DNA of 64,000 nucleotides, from the NCBI GenBank assembly GCA_037833965.1, contig AP031354.1, positions 21,492,001 to 21,556,000 on the forward strand, written 5' to 3'. Both the position numbers and the translations under genes were made by a program. Below the pieces are notes generated by a model. It was not told the DNA's origin, searched no databases, and was given only the letters and a program-made list of their open reading frames with translations. This document shows positions 1 through 10,915 of this stretch, in pieces (within the stretch, counting starts at the first letter, position 1; every line of letters begins with the position of its first letter). The stretch comes from Marchantia polymorpha subsp. ruderalis. Taxonomy: Eukaryota; Streptophyta; Marchantiopsida; Marchantiales; Marchantiaceae.

Positions 1-946
1 CATGGGGGAGGAAAAAAATTCGAAATACAAGTTCCCTGCGGGGAAGGGAGGCCGCGAGGGAAAGAGCCCGACGGTCGAGCGGGAGTGGGGCGAGCTAAAG
101 CGGGAGGGCCTCCATGGTCGAAGCGGTAGGTCGGGCTGGGGGAGGGGGTCGGGATGCGGGCCCGGGCGGGCAGAGCTCGCGTTCCCCTTTTATGACGAGC
201 TGACAGAGGCAGAGCGGGATGGTCTTCTCTACCCACTCTCTTCGGATGCATCCCCTTGCCTTAGTGTTTGAGTTCTATCTCTATATAAACTCCAATTCTT
301 GAATAGTAATCATCCTTGTTGTTCACTCGAATTCTACCTGGTTGGTTATAGTACACTTCATCTTGATCTTGTCATTCAGAAATTTAAAAGTTCCAGAGTT
401 GATGTACAATTGCCCCAACATGTCGAGACGAGATCATTCTTACAACTGGAAGGGATGTTTCGTAATTTTCGGTAAGATGCTGTTGGGCATGTTCTGTGTA
501 TCAGCCAGTCCATGCATGCACATCTAGCTAATTTGTTCAGCTCTCTCGTGGTTGTACTCGATTGATTGTCAACATTTCTCCTTCATTGGGAAAATGGGAT
601 GGAGAGGCAAGTTACAGTATTCTCGTGTCAGGTCATGTCGATGATTTGTTCTTGTCCATGTATGAACATTCAGGTTCCAAGTAAAGCTCTGCTGGAGAGT
701 GTATCTTGAAGAATTTGCTGTTCTGTGCATGTTGAGGGACCATGTTGAGAAAATGCGTTCGGGTTCGCATGCAAGACGTTGAACTGCCCTCTGAACCTGT
801 TTGTTTGCCTAGCCGACAGAATTTACCGTGCTAAACATTGTCATTGAGATCGATATTGATCATGAATTTACATCCGTTACATTTTATCAACACTCTTGTC
901 GATGCGTTGAGCCTTCCTTTTCTCAGTCCGACTAATCCTTGGCGAT
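1..946. other. Non-genic flank upstream of the NPF relic
   Basis: No supported gene. The first 270 bases are GC-rich and purine-rich and hold a glycine/arginine-rich open frame of low complexity that resembles no family I know. From about 270 onward the sequence becomes AT-richer. No splice-compatible 5' exon for the NPF fragment beginning near 947 could be found. Confidence 0.4.
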
Positions 947-1180
947 ATGACTGTTGATTCAGCATGCGAGGTGGGAGAGAGAGTAGCATATTACGCCGTA
1001 TCTTCCACTCTCACTGTCTACCTTACGACAGTCCTGCAAGAGACCGTGGCCGAGGCAGCCAGAAACTACAACAACTGGGCAGGAACTACGTTTCTTACTT
1101 CCTTTATTGGAGCATTCATTGCGGATGCATTCTTGGATCGTTGTTGGACCATCGTCTGGTCCATGATAACAACTTTCCTG
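947..1180 (+). pseudogene. NPF (NRT1/PTR family) transporter, isolated N-terminal exon relic
   Basis: The frame reads a first-membrane-helix region typical of NPF proteins: it contains ACEVGERVAYYAV, with the E-x-x-E-R proton-coupling motif, followed by NNWAGTTFLTSFIGAFIADAF (given here in full, length 21 shortened in family use to WxGT...IGAFIADA). NPF proteins are proton-coupled plasma-membrane carriers of nitrate, peptides or hormones with 12 helices and about 550-600 residues; only about 78 residues survive here. The exon ends at a plausible GT donor near 1181. No upstream start exon and no contiguous downstream helices were found, so this is a relic. A second relic piece lies at 1816. 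This exon lies outside the duplicated arm and has no copy near arm B. Confidence 0.6.
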
Positions 1181-1815
1181 GTATATATCTCTACTTGACG
1201 ACAAGTTTTTTTCATTTTGAAGCTCGGTGCCTAATATTCTGGAGCTGCTTCATGCCAACCAAAGACAATCTCTCTAATTCTCCGTATGTTTTGAAAATTT
1301 AATTCTAGGATTTAAGTTTCCTATATTCAAAGATTGTGCAAATATTCTGCAAACTGTGGACTGAAAGACGGATGCTCCATGGCTCAGTTGACGCGATTCT
1401 GAATTGTGAGTGATTTTGTGAGTCTTTCTTATAATAAGGTTTTTCCTGATATACGGCAAAGTATCTTTCCAGTAGCTTTGATTTGCACCCTGCCTGACAC
1501 ATATGTGGTGTTGCTTGACAGAGGTTATTATTCAAAGTTCGAAAATATCGATGCGTGGCTGAAGACTGATGAACAATTTCTCATCCAATCTAATAATTTT
1601 GAGACATCTAGGCTCGAAGGGACACGTCAGCTACGAATTCAATGAAAAGAGCTTTGCATTTGTAATACAGCTTGGGATCATGTCAGTACACTAGTAGTCT
1701 GGAGCAAATCTTACGAGTCCTAGACTCATCCAAAAATGTTCGTTTCGTACCTTTTCGGTGACGAAATCATGATGAATTCAATTTACTTTGAGAAGAAATC
1801 TGAAAATCAGTTGGT

Positions 1816-2070
1816 ATGGCATTCATGCATTGGTTCGCTCCTTTGATGGTTGTGGGAACAACAGTACTCATGCTTGTGGCACACTGGAAAGGCGTTTACT
1901 GTCATACGAAACGTAGATCTACTCATGTTGCATTACACACGATCGTCCTGAGCATTGAAGGTGTTCTCTTAAGACCTCTGTTCAGCAAAGCAAGTTTTAG
2001 AGGAGACCAATACTCCGGAGAAAGGCCAACTACAAGATTTAAGCGGAACCCCGTACTCTTTCGTAGCTAA
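1816..2070 (+). pseudogene. NPF transporter, second relic fragment (arm A copy)
   Basis: This 84-codon frame holds a hydrophobic helix followed by a basic loop (GTTVLMLVAHWKGVY, then a TKRR stretch and VALHTIVLSIE). The pattern resembles the NPF region where a helix ends in a G-x-x-x-Y-x-x-K loop before the large central loop. It lies downstream and on the same strand as the 947-1180 relic, but the exons expected between them are absent. An inverted copy is at 16660-16914. The family assignment is tentative; the frame is short and the rest of the gene is missing. Confidence 0.45.
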
Positions 2071-2939
2071 TAGTCAAACATGTACAGGGGATTGTGAGTC
2101 ATCAGTTAAATGAGACATAGGAGGGATACATGTCTGAATTCTTCTGAATTGTCAGAGAATGTAGCAGTTCTTGTGCAGGCAATGAAGTGATATCTAAGCA
2201 CATATTTCAACTCACCCGAAAACCCCCGGGGTGTTTTGCGGTCTATTCCCGGACGAGACGTTTATAGGTGGAGTAAATAGGTGATTGGTGGGGATTTAAT
2301 TAATTCCTCACGGGAATTGCACATCTCAACTCATGCCCTTACGATGAGGTGGAGATACTGTATTTCCAGTAGTCACTCCATTTCCGGCAGTGTTCAATTA
2401 AGGCATTGTCAAGAGAGAACGAGCAAATTGCGTCTCACCGCAGTTATTGATCCCTCCGTGCTCTCGTTGATAGAATCCCTGGTTTCATCGATCCACCTCG
2501 TCCTATTTTATCTTCAAAGGAAGATTTGCCCGTGCAGTCTCCTGGTAAGCCTTTCAATGTCATCCTGAATACTTGCAGATCGGCGATCCAGTCTTGTTCC
2601 AAATCTCACATCTTCTTGTTCGATCGTTACTCTTGCAGCAGAGCTTCGCCGCTTCTCTTTTAACAGCCGTCGTTGAATGACGATCGGTGCGTATACCGGC
2701 CATCCTCTCCCGGGATGGGACAAGCGCTTTGCGTCGGCTGGGCGAGGAATGAATTTTTCTCTGAGCTAAGCTTCTACTCCTCAAATCGACTGTTTCGGCA
2801 ACACAGGAAATGAATGTGCCCATGGATGTAGAACTCTCAAGACCAGAAATTTCAGATTTCACATCAGCGTCAGCATCCGCATCCTCTGACTATTAGCACC
2901 TCTTCCGTGAAGTTCTTCACGAGGAGTCTTAGCCGTCTC

Positions 2940-3174
2940 TTCGTAGGTAGTGTTGGAGGCACAACAAAATTCTTCCAGGCATGCCCATGTCCTCTTTCAA
3001 CGTCAAAAGGCATGCCTGTATTAAAATACATATATTTTACGTATCAGAAAATCTACCTCTATGGATATATATTAATTCTTACATACGAGCATGACATGTA
3101 TAGAAGAATGCAAATAACGCAGGCCCCGCCCTGTGGCAGCCTTTGAGGTTATGACTCTAACTTTATTCGTAGGT
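2940..3174. mobile_element. Small insertion in arm A flanked by a 9-bp direct repeat
   Basis: The gag pseudogene is interrupted by 226 bp that arm B lacks. TTCGTAGGT occurs at 2940-2948 and again at 3166-3174, while arm B has one copy in the same context. This is what a target-site duplication looks like. Nine bases is the usual duplication length of Mutator-like elements, but no terminal inverted repeats are visible and the insert encodes nothing. Confidence 0.6.
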
Positions 3175-3246
3175 CTTGTCAACCGATATGGCAGGTTCCA
3201 AGGTGGAGTTATTATCTGCTTGCAAGTAATACTTGCGAATGGATTT

Positions 3247-3487
3247 TGGCAGCAGAGGCCAACACTTTACTTCAAATCTGCAACCAGACCATAACCATCT
3301 GCGATCTAACGTCACCCATGCTATTCAAATTTAATAATTTACCCAAATTATTAAATAATCCAAATTCCTGGTTGGATCTTGACAAACACTGCCCTTAGCA
3401 TTCCTTGTGCCCATCCATGGAAAAATAATGTCACCGAAAACCCAGGGGCATGGGTACGGGCACCCAATGTCGGGCTCTGGATGGCAG
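3247..3487. mobile_element. Second small insertion in arm A flanked by a short direct repeat
   Basis: About 235 bp absent from arm B separate two copies of TGGCAG (3247-3252 and 3482-3487). Arm B has a single copy between the same gag codons. The insert is non-coding and contains an AT-rich centre near 3330-3360. No terminal inverted repeats or poly-A tail are clear, so the element class is unknown. Confidence 0.5.
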
Positions 3488-4572
3488 TCCCTTCAAGTAC
3501 CACCAAAACCTTCAATCTTTCAGGATAGGGTTCATCGACACTCTGCAATTGATTGATCAACCTCGTCAGTTTGATCGAGCATTTTCTAATGGATTCATCA
3601 GGCTTCTTCTTTATCCTGCTGAGTTCGGTCAGCAATCTGTGAGGATTTCGACGAAATTTCTTCACAAGCGCAGCGCGGAGGCTCTCCCAATCTCCTCGTT
3701 CGTCTGGATTCAAAGACGTGTACCAACTGAGAGCTCGTTCCTTGAGCAAATTGGGAAGAGTTCGCAGTTTGTCTTCATCCGAGACCTGTTCATTATACAT
3801 GCCTTCGAAATCTTGGAGGAAGTACTCGACATCTTCAGATGGACTTCCATTGAAATCTGCGTACTCAATGGTGTAATTCTTTTCGCAGTGGGAGTCATCC
3901 ATTCTCAGCCTAACCGGAAACGTTGGTCGTATGAGGCCCCAGAGCATTTCGTGCCCCTCATGACAGATTCTGCGTCCAGCTCTAGCCGCTTTCCCACCTG
4001 CATCGAGCCTCGTCCTCTTCCTCTGCTTTCCCAGAGGTTCTCACTCCGACAAGTTAGAGATGGCCGACCACGTCGGTTTAGAACAGCGCTTCCATGCCCA
4101 CCCCTGCTTCGAGATAAAGTTTTCAGAAATCGAGAATGAATTGTTCATTTGCCCGTGCACTGAGTTATGTACAAACCAGAGTTCAGCCGCAGTGATTTCA
4201 AAAGTGCCATGTGGAGCAATTAGCTCGCTTTCAGAAAAGCCCAAATTCTGTCGAAATGTCTGAATTGAACCTGTCGGTGGTCTTCTACGAAACGAGACAG
4301 TGCCTCTGATATCTAAGCATTCACGTCTATAATTTACAATCATCGGTGTTTCTCTGCAGAATTCTATTTACCTCTTTCTCTCGATTCAACAGCCACACGA
4401 GCCCTCTTCGGCAGTCAGATTGAAGAGCATCATCGAACAGCATTGCGACGATTGCAGAACGACAATTTTGCAGAAAAAGAAGCTCAGGGCTTCTACTCAA
4501 TTCGAGTGTTGAGAGAGATGGTCAGAATCTCATCCTCCATCCACAGTGCGTACCTCACCTTAAGTTAAGACC

Positions 4573-5296
4573 ATGGGTCAGACTGCAGCGATAGTGTCTT
4601 TGACCGTTGTATTTCTAGTTACCTTCAGAGCAGCAATCGCAGAAGAATGCATTGTTGGAGATGAAAGTCGTTGGGTACTTGCAAATCGAGCCAATGCCAT
4701 TGGCAACAATTATACGACTGGGGCCGACAGTGTCATCTTCAAGGTCGGAGACTACGTGGGTAAGTCTGTGGGATCCAACTTTTCAATCTGCTTCAGAATG
4801 GATAAACTTTCACACTCTAACATTTACGAATCTATTTCCATTCTAATGATCAGGACCAATTATATGAATCATTTCTCGGGCCTCACTAGGAAGTACGATC
4901 AGAGTGGACTGTGAATCTATTTCTGTAATAGTTGCAGAATTCAAGTACAAGAAAGAAAATCACAGTGTGCTTCAGATGAATGGACCTGCAATTCCGGATT
5001 GCATCACATCTGACCATCCAGGTTCATGGAAAGACTCCAGTACTTCCATCGAGTTGAACACGAACAGGACGGTGTGGATCATCTGCCGAGCTCCTGGTCA
5101 CTGCGAACACGGACAGAAGTTCAGAGTAACTGTCCTCGCTAGCTCTCTTCCTGTCTCTGACGGACAAACGCAAATTCCTCGCGCATCTGGTCCTCAACCT
5201 GGAGCTGGGAAGGGCAATATCGAGGTCCTCAAACTCTGCTGCCATCATCGGGAGTATCATTGCACGAGCATTCTACCTCCTGTAAATTCGGATTGA
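4573..5296 (+). CDS. Phytocyanin (blue copper protein), stellacyanin-like, with shifted C-terminal tail
   Basis: Two exons: 4573-4759 and 4938-5296 (GT donor at 4760, AG acceptor at 4936-4937, phase 1), giving 181 residues. Residues 1-23 are a secretory signal peptide ending AIA. The cupredoxin domain follows, with VGDESRW at the N-side and KVGDYVEFKY spanning the splice junction, the usual phytocyanin intron position. Copper ligands are His71, Cys112, His117 and Gln122 (C-x4-H-x4-Q), and Cys84-Cys118 would form the disulfide. A Gln axial ligand is the stellacyanin pattern; such proteins are extracellular one-electron carriers, usually GPI-anchored. A Pro/Ser/Gly-rich linker follows. The annotated frame then ends in a Cys/His-rich tail, but a hydrophobic GPI-type tail reads in the +1 frame and stops at 5283-5285. 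This suggests a frameshift or sequence error between about 5150 and 5235. Confidence 0.85.
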
Positions 5297-7434
5297 ATCA
5301 TAGTTCGTATAGGAATCAATCTCGTTTGCATATGTATGAACTTTGCAAAAGAAGTGGCAACATTTGGAGTACCGTCAGTCTCAAGTATCTGATAATAAGA
5401 TTCTTTACACATAATTTTAAGAGATAACATCTTACAACCTTTATAAAAAGAAAACTCGCAGTTGCAGTACTTGGTAATATCCATATCTAGAAAGTTAAGA
5501 GTGTGGTTTTCACTATGATCGAATAATCTTAAGGATTAAAAGTGACTTATAATCCCACCCTCTTGATTTGATTTTCCATATTTGTATGATATCACATCAT
5601 TGATTCACAGAATCCAAGTAGTAATAATTTCAGAGTGAAAAGTGAAATGTGTTTCGGTCTTTATTTCAAATCTGGATGTTTTATGTAACCAAAGTCATGA
5701 GTTGTTTGAACTTTAGAGAGTTTTGATAGTTAGCAAATATAAAGTCTCAAAAAAATGTATACAGAGTCTATTAGTTTCTTTGCGTATTTATAAAATTTTA
5801 TATGATTGTAAAAGAAAAGCTAATCTACTTGAGGTCAAAATTTCATTTACAGATCATGTCTAACAAAAAAGTTATTATCTTTCAAGTTTTAAAGGTCTCA
5901 AAAACATGAATTGAGTGCAAAACTTTTTGCTTTAGTTGTTTGCGAGTTTTGGTCATTTACAAAACGTTTTGGAATAAATCTTTAATCACATTATTAACAA
6001 ACTCTTGTAAAAAAAATTGGAGAATTAGATTATCCAAAGACTCTCAAGTCTTGAATGTTATAGTTTCCCTAGACTTTAAACTGGAGTAAATTCAAACTAG
6101 AGTTTTATTAGAGAGTAGTAAATCAATCTTTAAGAATGAACGCAAAATGTGTTTTTATTACAGACACTAAGTACACAAGTTTGTTAATTGTATTTTGCGT
6201 AACAAAAAATGAAATTTCAGGAATCAAAGAAATTTGAAAGATTTGAAACATCATTTGGGATTATCTTCTCCACACGATTATAAAAACACAATGTATTGTG
6301 ACTATTGTGGAGTGATTTGTGATCATTACAAGTGAAACACAAATGCATCGATATCAAGGCATTTCTTGAATCATTGGTAGAAAATTTGGATGACAAACTT
6401 ATTAAGGAGACTAAGAAGTTGATATCGGCGGGCTCAAATTCAAATTGAAGATTGAGATCTTCATTTAGATGATTGAGAAAATTTTAATGAGACTAAAACT
6501 CATTGTGTGTTTGAAAAAGAAAAAAAAACAATGACTATTGATGAACTAATCAAGGACCGAATTATTGTTATTTGTGTTAAGTTAGAAAGTTTCATATAAA
6601 TTTCTAATAAAAAAAAATTAAATTAAATTAGAAATGGCGAAACTTACGGAATTGTATGTCAAATATATTACTAAAGGTATTCAATACTATCTCCACTCTG
6701 AATCCAAACTCTCCATTTTTGCTTCAAAACTCCATGTCAATTTGCCAATTCTCATCTGCCGTGGAATTGAAATCTCTCAAACCTACCTTCCACTCTCCAG
6801 AATTTCCAATGACTTGTAATTGCTAATTGACTTTAGCACTCGAAGATTACTTAGCTTCGACATCTTTTGTTAGTTGAGAATTCACTAAACTGCTTTACAG
6901 TTTAACATGGTAATATAGTTGGGAGAACAAAAGTGATTAAACTATGCAAACATGGCTTTCTATACCATTGATCTAATATTTATCATTCTAATAATTATTC
7001 TTTGAAAAATATTAAAAAACTCTACTACTATTTTACTAAATTGAAAAAATTTAGACTCACATGCTTTTCTATAACCACCAATTGTTTAGGTTTTTACAAT
7101 TAAATTTCTTCACTATATTTGATCAATGTGAGTATCGGACTGTCATACAGCACCACAATCCTAATTTGGCACATTTGTAGGTTGATGTGCAACCCGATGT
7201 CGAGATCACATACATGACACTTGAAACCGCAGACAACGCGCCGAGATTAGTGATCTAATCAGCTTCACATGGAGGCGAAGTCGATCAAACCGTACATAAA
7301 CCAGCTCAGAGCACCGAATTCACGAAAAAACACATCGCTCTGGAGGCCTCTTGCTTGCCGTATCAATCCCACTCCATTCCGTCTTTCCTTGTTCTAGCCT
7401 GCCTGCGCTTCTTTGTTCTATCAACAATCTCAAG
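5297..7434. other. AT-rich intergenic DNA
   Basis: About 2.1 kb with no supported gene. It is strongly AT-rich from 5480 to 7150 with many homopolymer runs and only short chance frames. The last 250 bases before the metallothionein are less AT-rich and should hold its promoter. A CATAAACC stretch near 7295-7302 is the only TATA-like candidate I noticed, and it is weak. Confidence 0.5.
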
Positions 7435-8109
7435 ATGTCTGGCTGCAGACACTCTGGTTGCTCATGCGGCGCTGCCTGCAAGTGCGCCAGTGGCAACGGG
7501 TGAGTCAGCTTCTGCTGCTCGAGGTCTATAGCCGAATGTGGAGGGCTTCATCTGACGGTGTCGTGTCTGGTTTTACACAATTGTTACGCTCGTTTTTAGC
7601 GTTACTCATCGGCAATTGAGGAGAAGAAAATTCTGAGAACTATTTAGGTGTCCAATGAGTGAATAATTAATAACTAGCCAAAATTATTTTATCTTGTGAT
7701 TAGGGGCCACTGGAAATTCTCGTGTCTCTATGAATAGTCTGCAATGAGCCTTTTTGGCTTCAATCATTCGAGTAGCATCTGAGCTACTTGAATTAGTATT
7801 CCAGTCTAATCTGCTCGTTTTGTGAATGAAGCTGCGGCTCTAAGAGGTCCATGGACGACTTCGAGAGTTCGAAGATGAGAGGGTATGATCCAATATTCTT
7901 TCATGCACCACATTGAAGTAGACACGACCAATCCTTTTTAGATGATCGATATTCCACAACTGCAACCTGATTCGGCTCTTCGGCTCTTTAGCTCTGATGC
8001 ATTTTTTGCTCATAATGGTTCTAATCGTGGTAGTTTCAGCTTTGAGGGAGCCAACGACGGACGCAAGTGCGGTGACAAATGCTCATGCAACCCTTGCACC
8101 TGCAAGTGA
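7435..8109 (+). CDS. Plant-type metallothionein, three small exons
   Basis: Exons 7435-7499, 7832-7882 and 8040-8109 (phases 2 and 2, all GT-AG) join into a 61-residue protein with 11 cysteines. The N-terminal cluster starts MSGCRHSGCSCGAACKC and has Cys4, 9, 11, 15, 17 and 23. A cysteine-free, charged spacer covers residues 24-48. The C-terminal cluster is Cys49, 53, 55, 58 and 60 (KCGDKCSCNPCTCK, with the stop at once). Two Cys-x-Cys-rich clusters joined by a spacer is the plant metallothionein plan; these cytosolic proteins bind copper and zinc and buffer metals and oxidants. The spacer is encoded mainly by the middle exon. A poly-A-like AATAAA at about 8357 would fit the 3' end. The family is clear; the subtype is not, because the spacing does not match flowering-plant types 1-4 exactly. 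Confidence 0.88.
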
Positions 8110-10210
8110 GAATACCGCTGATCTACAAACTTCAGACCTCCACCTTGCGGACGATGGATAGAGATGCGACCTGATTGCTTAGTTAGCAATCAGCTCATGG
8201 TCTACAGCTATGCAGAGGACGTAAGGCGGGCCTGTTGTTTATATGCACGCACTACAATGTTCAGAGAATATAGGAAGTGTTGTCTTGTGCGTCGAAGGCT
8301 GAAGGAAGAGCTCGACTTCAAGACGACAGGGTTCGACTGTATATCTGTTCACCAAAAATAAAGACATAATCGTCTAATAAGAAGTCCAACATCACGGCCC
8401 ATTGCCGTTTGATTTCCATGGGTTTGCGATAGTGGGTGAACTTGCAAGCTTACAAGTCTAATCTGATCATGATGGCCTTACCTTGCCTGTTGAGGACCCA
8501 GGAACGGAAGGGCAGGTATGTGAAAACAAGAGAAAAATTGCTTCCAAGAACGGGGATCGAAAATCTTAATTTGCAGTGCTTTATAGTACCTAGTTCTGGA
8601 CAGGAGGCACCAAGGGGTCAAATCCTCGAATGGAGATCTATAAGCAGCCTATTAAACAACATTGGTCTGATTCTGTTTGTCCCAGTAAAGTGCTGCATCA
8701 CTCGTCCATTGGAGGTGTTGAGAGAATCACAGCCGCGTAGGACTTTGTCACTTCTGCAGCTTCGTATTATCATTTCGAACGTAAGTTATGATATCACAGA
8801 AACAGTATTCGTCATGGGGTAGTGAGGTGAGGTAAGAAAAAAAATGTTAGCAGGGATTTGGATCGTAGCCAATGAGTCAGACGAGGGGCTGGAATATACA
8901 TCCTCGTTATATGCAACTGCTTACTTCAGCTGCTCAAAGATGGAGAGACAGCAATAGCATCACCATCATTACATAGACAGAGATGGTTTGCACATGCCTC
9001 CACGAGAGGTGATGAGTTGCCATAATGACCTCAAGCCAATATCTTTTTGCATTCTTATTTTACATTTAGTGTTTGTTGGATTTCTGATTCTATATATGCC
9101 ATCTAGTATGCTCGCATGACAGGCTCTCACTTCATCTGCACTTCAAATAAGGATGCAAGCATTTCAAGATTTTGAAATGACCACTGTTTCTCTTGGTGGT
9201 GGTCTCATTTCCCTCGACACGATAAAAAGATATTACAACTATTAACGATAGCGCCATTTGAAGAATAGACCCAAATCCACCCACCACAATCATCCAACCC
9301 GTCACATTGTAGCTGTTAGGTCGGCTTCATCACAAAAAACGGGTTCTGATGACAAAAGTCCGTAGGTGGGAAGTGAGCGAAGCCGAGCAGCTACGGCAGT
9401 GAAGATGGTCCTGAGTGTGGCTCTTTAGACCTGGAGATGGAAGAGCACCAGATGTCGAACAACAATATGCTGTAAGCGATGGCAAAACGGATGAATCTGT
9501 GTTGGTCTTGGCGGATGATCCAATCGTCCGGTAGTGAAGGGACGCGAGATGGCCGTCTGGTGGTTGAATCAGCACACGCTCTCGCGCTGGTTGCTGGAGG
9601 TCCTGTGTTGGGGCCGTATGGTGTACTAACTGTGCTAACTATACTCTGAACCTTTGGTCGGTGACTTTTCCCAACACGTATGCCCTTTCGCGCCGGTGTG
9701 CTTCATCAATTTTAACTCGTTCGGCCTTTCGCAACCCGATGGATTGAGACTGGACTTTGGAAGTGGATGGAACACCTTCTTACCCCGAATCTTCTGACAG
9801 GACCATCTTGCAAGGCGACGCGCTACCTGCACTACGTAGGCCCCCACATTGGGATTCTCGTTGCAGCTCGAGGAACTCTAAACGCCATCTGTGATCCCAG
9901 AGTGCCCAGACGATAATCTAATATTCAACTAGAATTGAGGATCTCTCTCGACCAATTTCTACTCTTGGATTGTTCAAATTAGACAGTCCCAGACTCGGCT
10001 TCATCCGCGCCGCGTATGCACAATTCAACAAAAATCGAGAACATTGACATCTGCAGGTGCTCGATGCATGGGCATTCTTTGATCGACCCTTCGCTTGCCT
10101 GTCTCGTGGTTGGTCGAGGAACAGTCAAACGATCTTTTATAGCGACCATAGTGCTGTGTAAATATGTGAATGCATGCGCGGATGTAGTGTGAGGTAGTTT
10201 GAGAGCCGAG
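8110..10210. other. Intergenic DNA after the metallothionein
   Basis: The first 260 bases are probably metallothionein 3' UTR. Open frames at 8164-8361 and 8436-8822 have no recognisable motif or splice context. Nothing else could be supported up to the start of the repeat protein at 10211. Confidence 0.45.
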
Positions 10211-10915
10211 ATGACCCCGTGCCGGATTATCAAATGTTCACAGAACGAGAGTACGAGTAGAGCTCAGCGCGATCACAGAATAAGCCCCGCCGAGCTAGAA
10301 AAACGATTCCAGGAGCTATCGGCAGTTCTGCAAAAGGCGCGAGATTCTTTCAGCTGTCGATTGGACGAAGACCAACAGAACCCTCTGGTAGAGCTGCGCA
10401 CGCGCTTGTTCAAAGCCAAAGATCGCTTCCAATCTCGGCTGGCTATGGCTGAGAGGTTCCCAGACCCCGGAGGCTTCTACCCCGTGGAACCAGAGAATCC
10501 GTTCCAGGAACTGCGATCCGTGTTGAGAAGCGCCAGAGTCAACTTCGTTCCTCTCTTGGATCAATACATTCTGGACAACAACAGCAGCAGAAGCAGCAGC
10601 CAAGGATGGAGTTCGAGTCACAGTCGTTCGGATGGAAGAGGAAAGAATCCCTTTTCCGGACAGCCTCCGCCAATTGAGAATCTGAAACTGGACGATGACA
10701 ATGATGTGAATTCGTTCCCACATCGACTGCATTGGCTACTGGAGGAGGAAACGCGTTCCAGACGCAGGCAACTTGAGGCGGACCTGGATTCCCGAGACCC
10801 AGTAAAAGATGCTGCTGTCGCCTCTTCCTCGCCTGCTGAGCGATTGGACTCGCTCATCAATGAGGAGTTGAATCGCAAGAGGGGGCCAGGCCTTGATCGT
10901 AAAAATTTCCTTTGA
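10211..10915 (+). CDS. Unknown protein with three 21-residue repeats
   Basis: A single open frame of 234 residues from the first ATG at 10211. I do not recognise the family. The N-terminal half has three similar 21-residue units at about residues 32-52, 58-78 and 97-117. Their shared pattern is P/R-F-x-E-L-R-x-x-L-x-x-A-R/K-x-x-F-x-x-x-L, as in RFQELSAVLQKARDSFSCRLD shortened here to FQELSAVLQKARDSF, and PFQELRSVLRSARVNF. The units look amphipathic and helical. The C-terminal half is polar and probably disordered (Ser-rich near 125-140, acidic DDDNDV, Arg-rich RSRRRQ). No signal peptide or membrane helix is visible, so a soluble protein is likely. Codon use is GC-richer than the flanks, which supports real coding. 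It could be one exon of a larger gene. Confidence 0.55.
   Translation: MTPCRIIKCSQNESTSRAQRDHRISPAELEKRFQELSAVLQKARDSFSCRLDEDQQNPLVELRTRLFKAKDRFQSRLAMAERFPDPGGFYPVEPENPFQELRSVLRSARVNFVPLLDQYILDNNSSRSSSQGWSSSHSRSDGRGKNPFSGQPPPIENLKLDDDNDVNSFPHRLHWLLEEETRSRRRQLEADLDSRDPVKDAAVASSSPAERLDSLINEELNRKRGPGLDRKNFL

Larger units (their letters stand above)
2508..3947 (-). pseudogene. Ty3/gypsy-type gag, disrupted arm A copy
   Basis: Read on the minus strand, this is the counterpart of the intact gag frame at 15239-16222. From 3947 the protein matches the other copy through the conserved core (LKERALSWYTSLN, KKFRRNPHRLLT, KKKPDESIRK). It lacks two residues in the DFEA-x-x-QYNEQ region. After YPERLKV a one-base difference near 3505-3515 shifts the frame, and the coding sequence is then cut by the insertions at 3253-3487 and 2949-3174. 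The C-terminal end (DDIERLTR...LHGQI) can still be read down to a stop at 2508-2510. Retrotransposon gag forms the particle that packages element RNA; this copy cannot make a full protein. Confidence 0.75.
1412..4376. repeat. Arm A of a large inverted duplication
   Basis: The reverse complement of this block aligns along its length with 14838-17317. The similarity is easy to see by eye: the gag frame, the NPF tail fragment and the non-coding DNA between them are all shared. The outer edge is near 1412, where the match to 17317 stops. The inner edge is near 4376, matching 14838. Arm A is about 485 bp longer, mostly because of two insertions (2949-3174 and 3253-3487) that arm B lacks. Point differences and small indels are scattered throughout, so the duplication is not recent. 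Edges are estimated by eye to within tens of bases. Confidence 0.85.

Noticed and set aside
8436..8822. 128-codon frame after the metallothionein
   Set aside because: No recognisable motif, and no supporting splice or promoter context.
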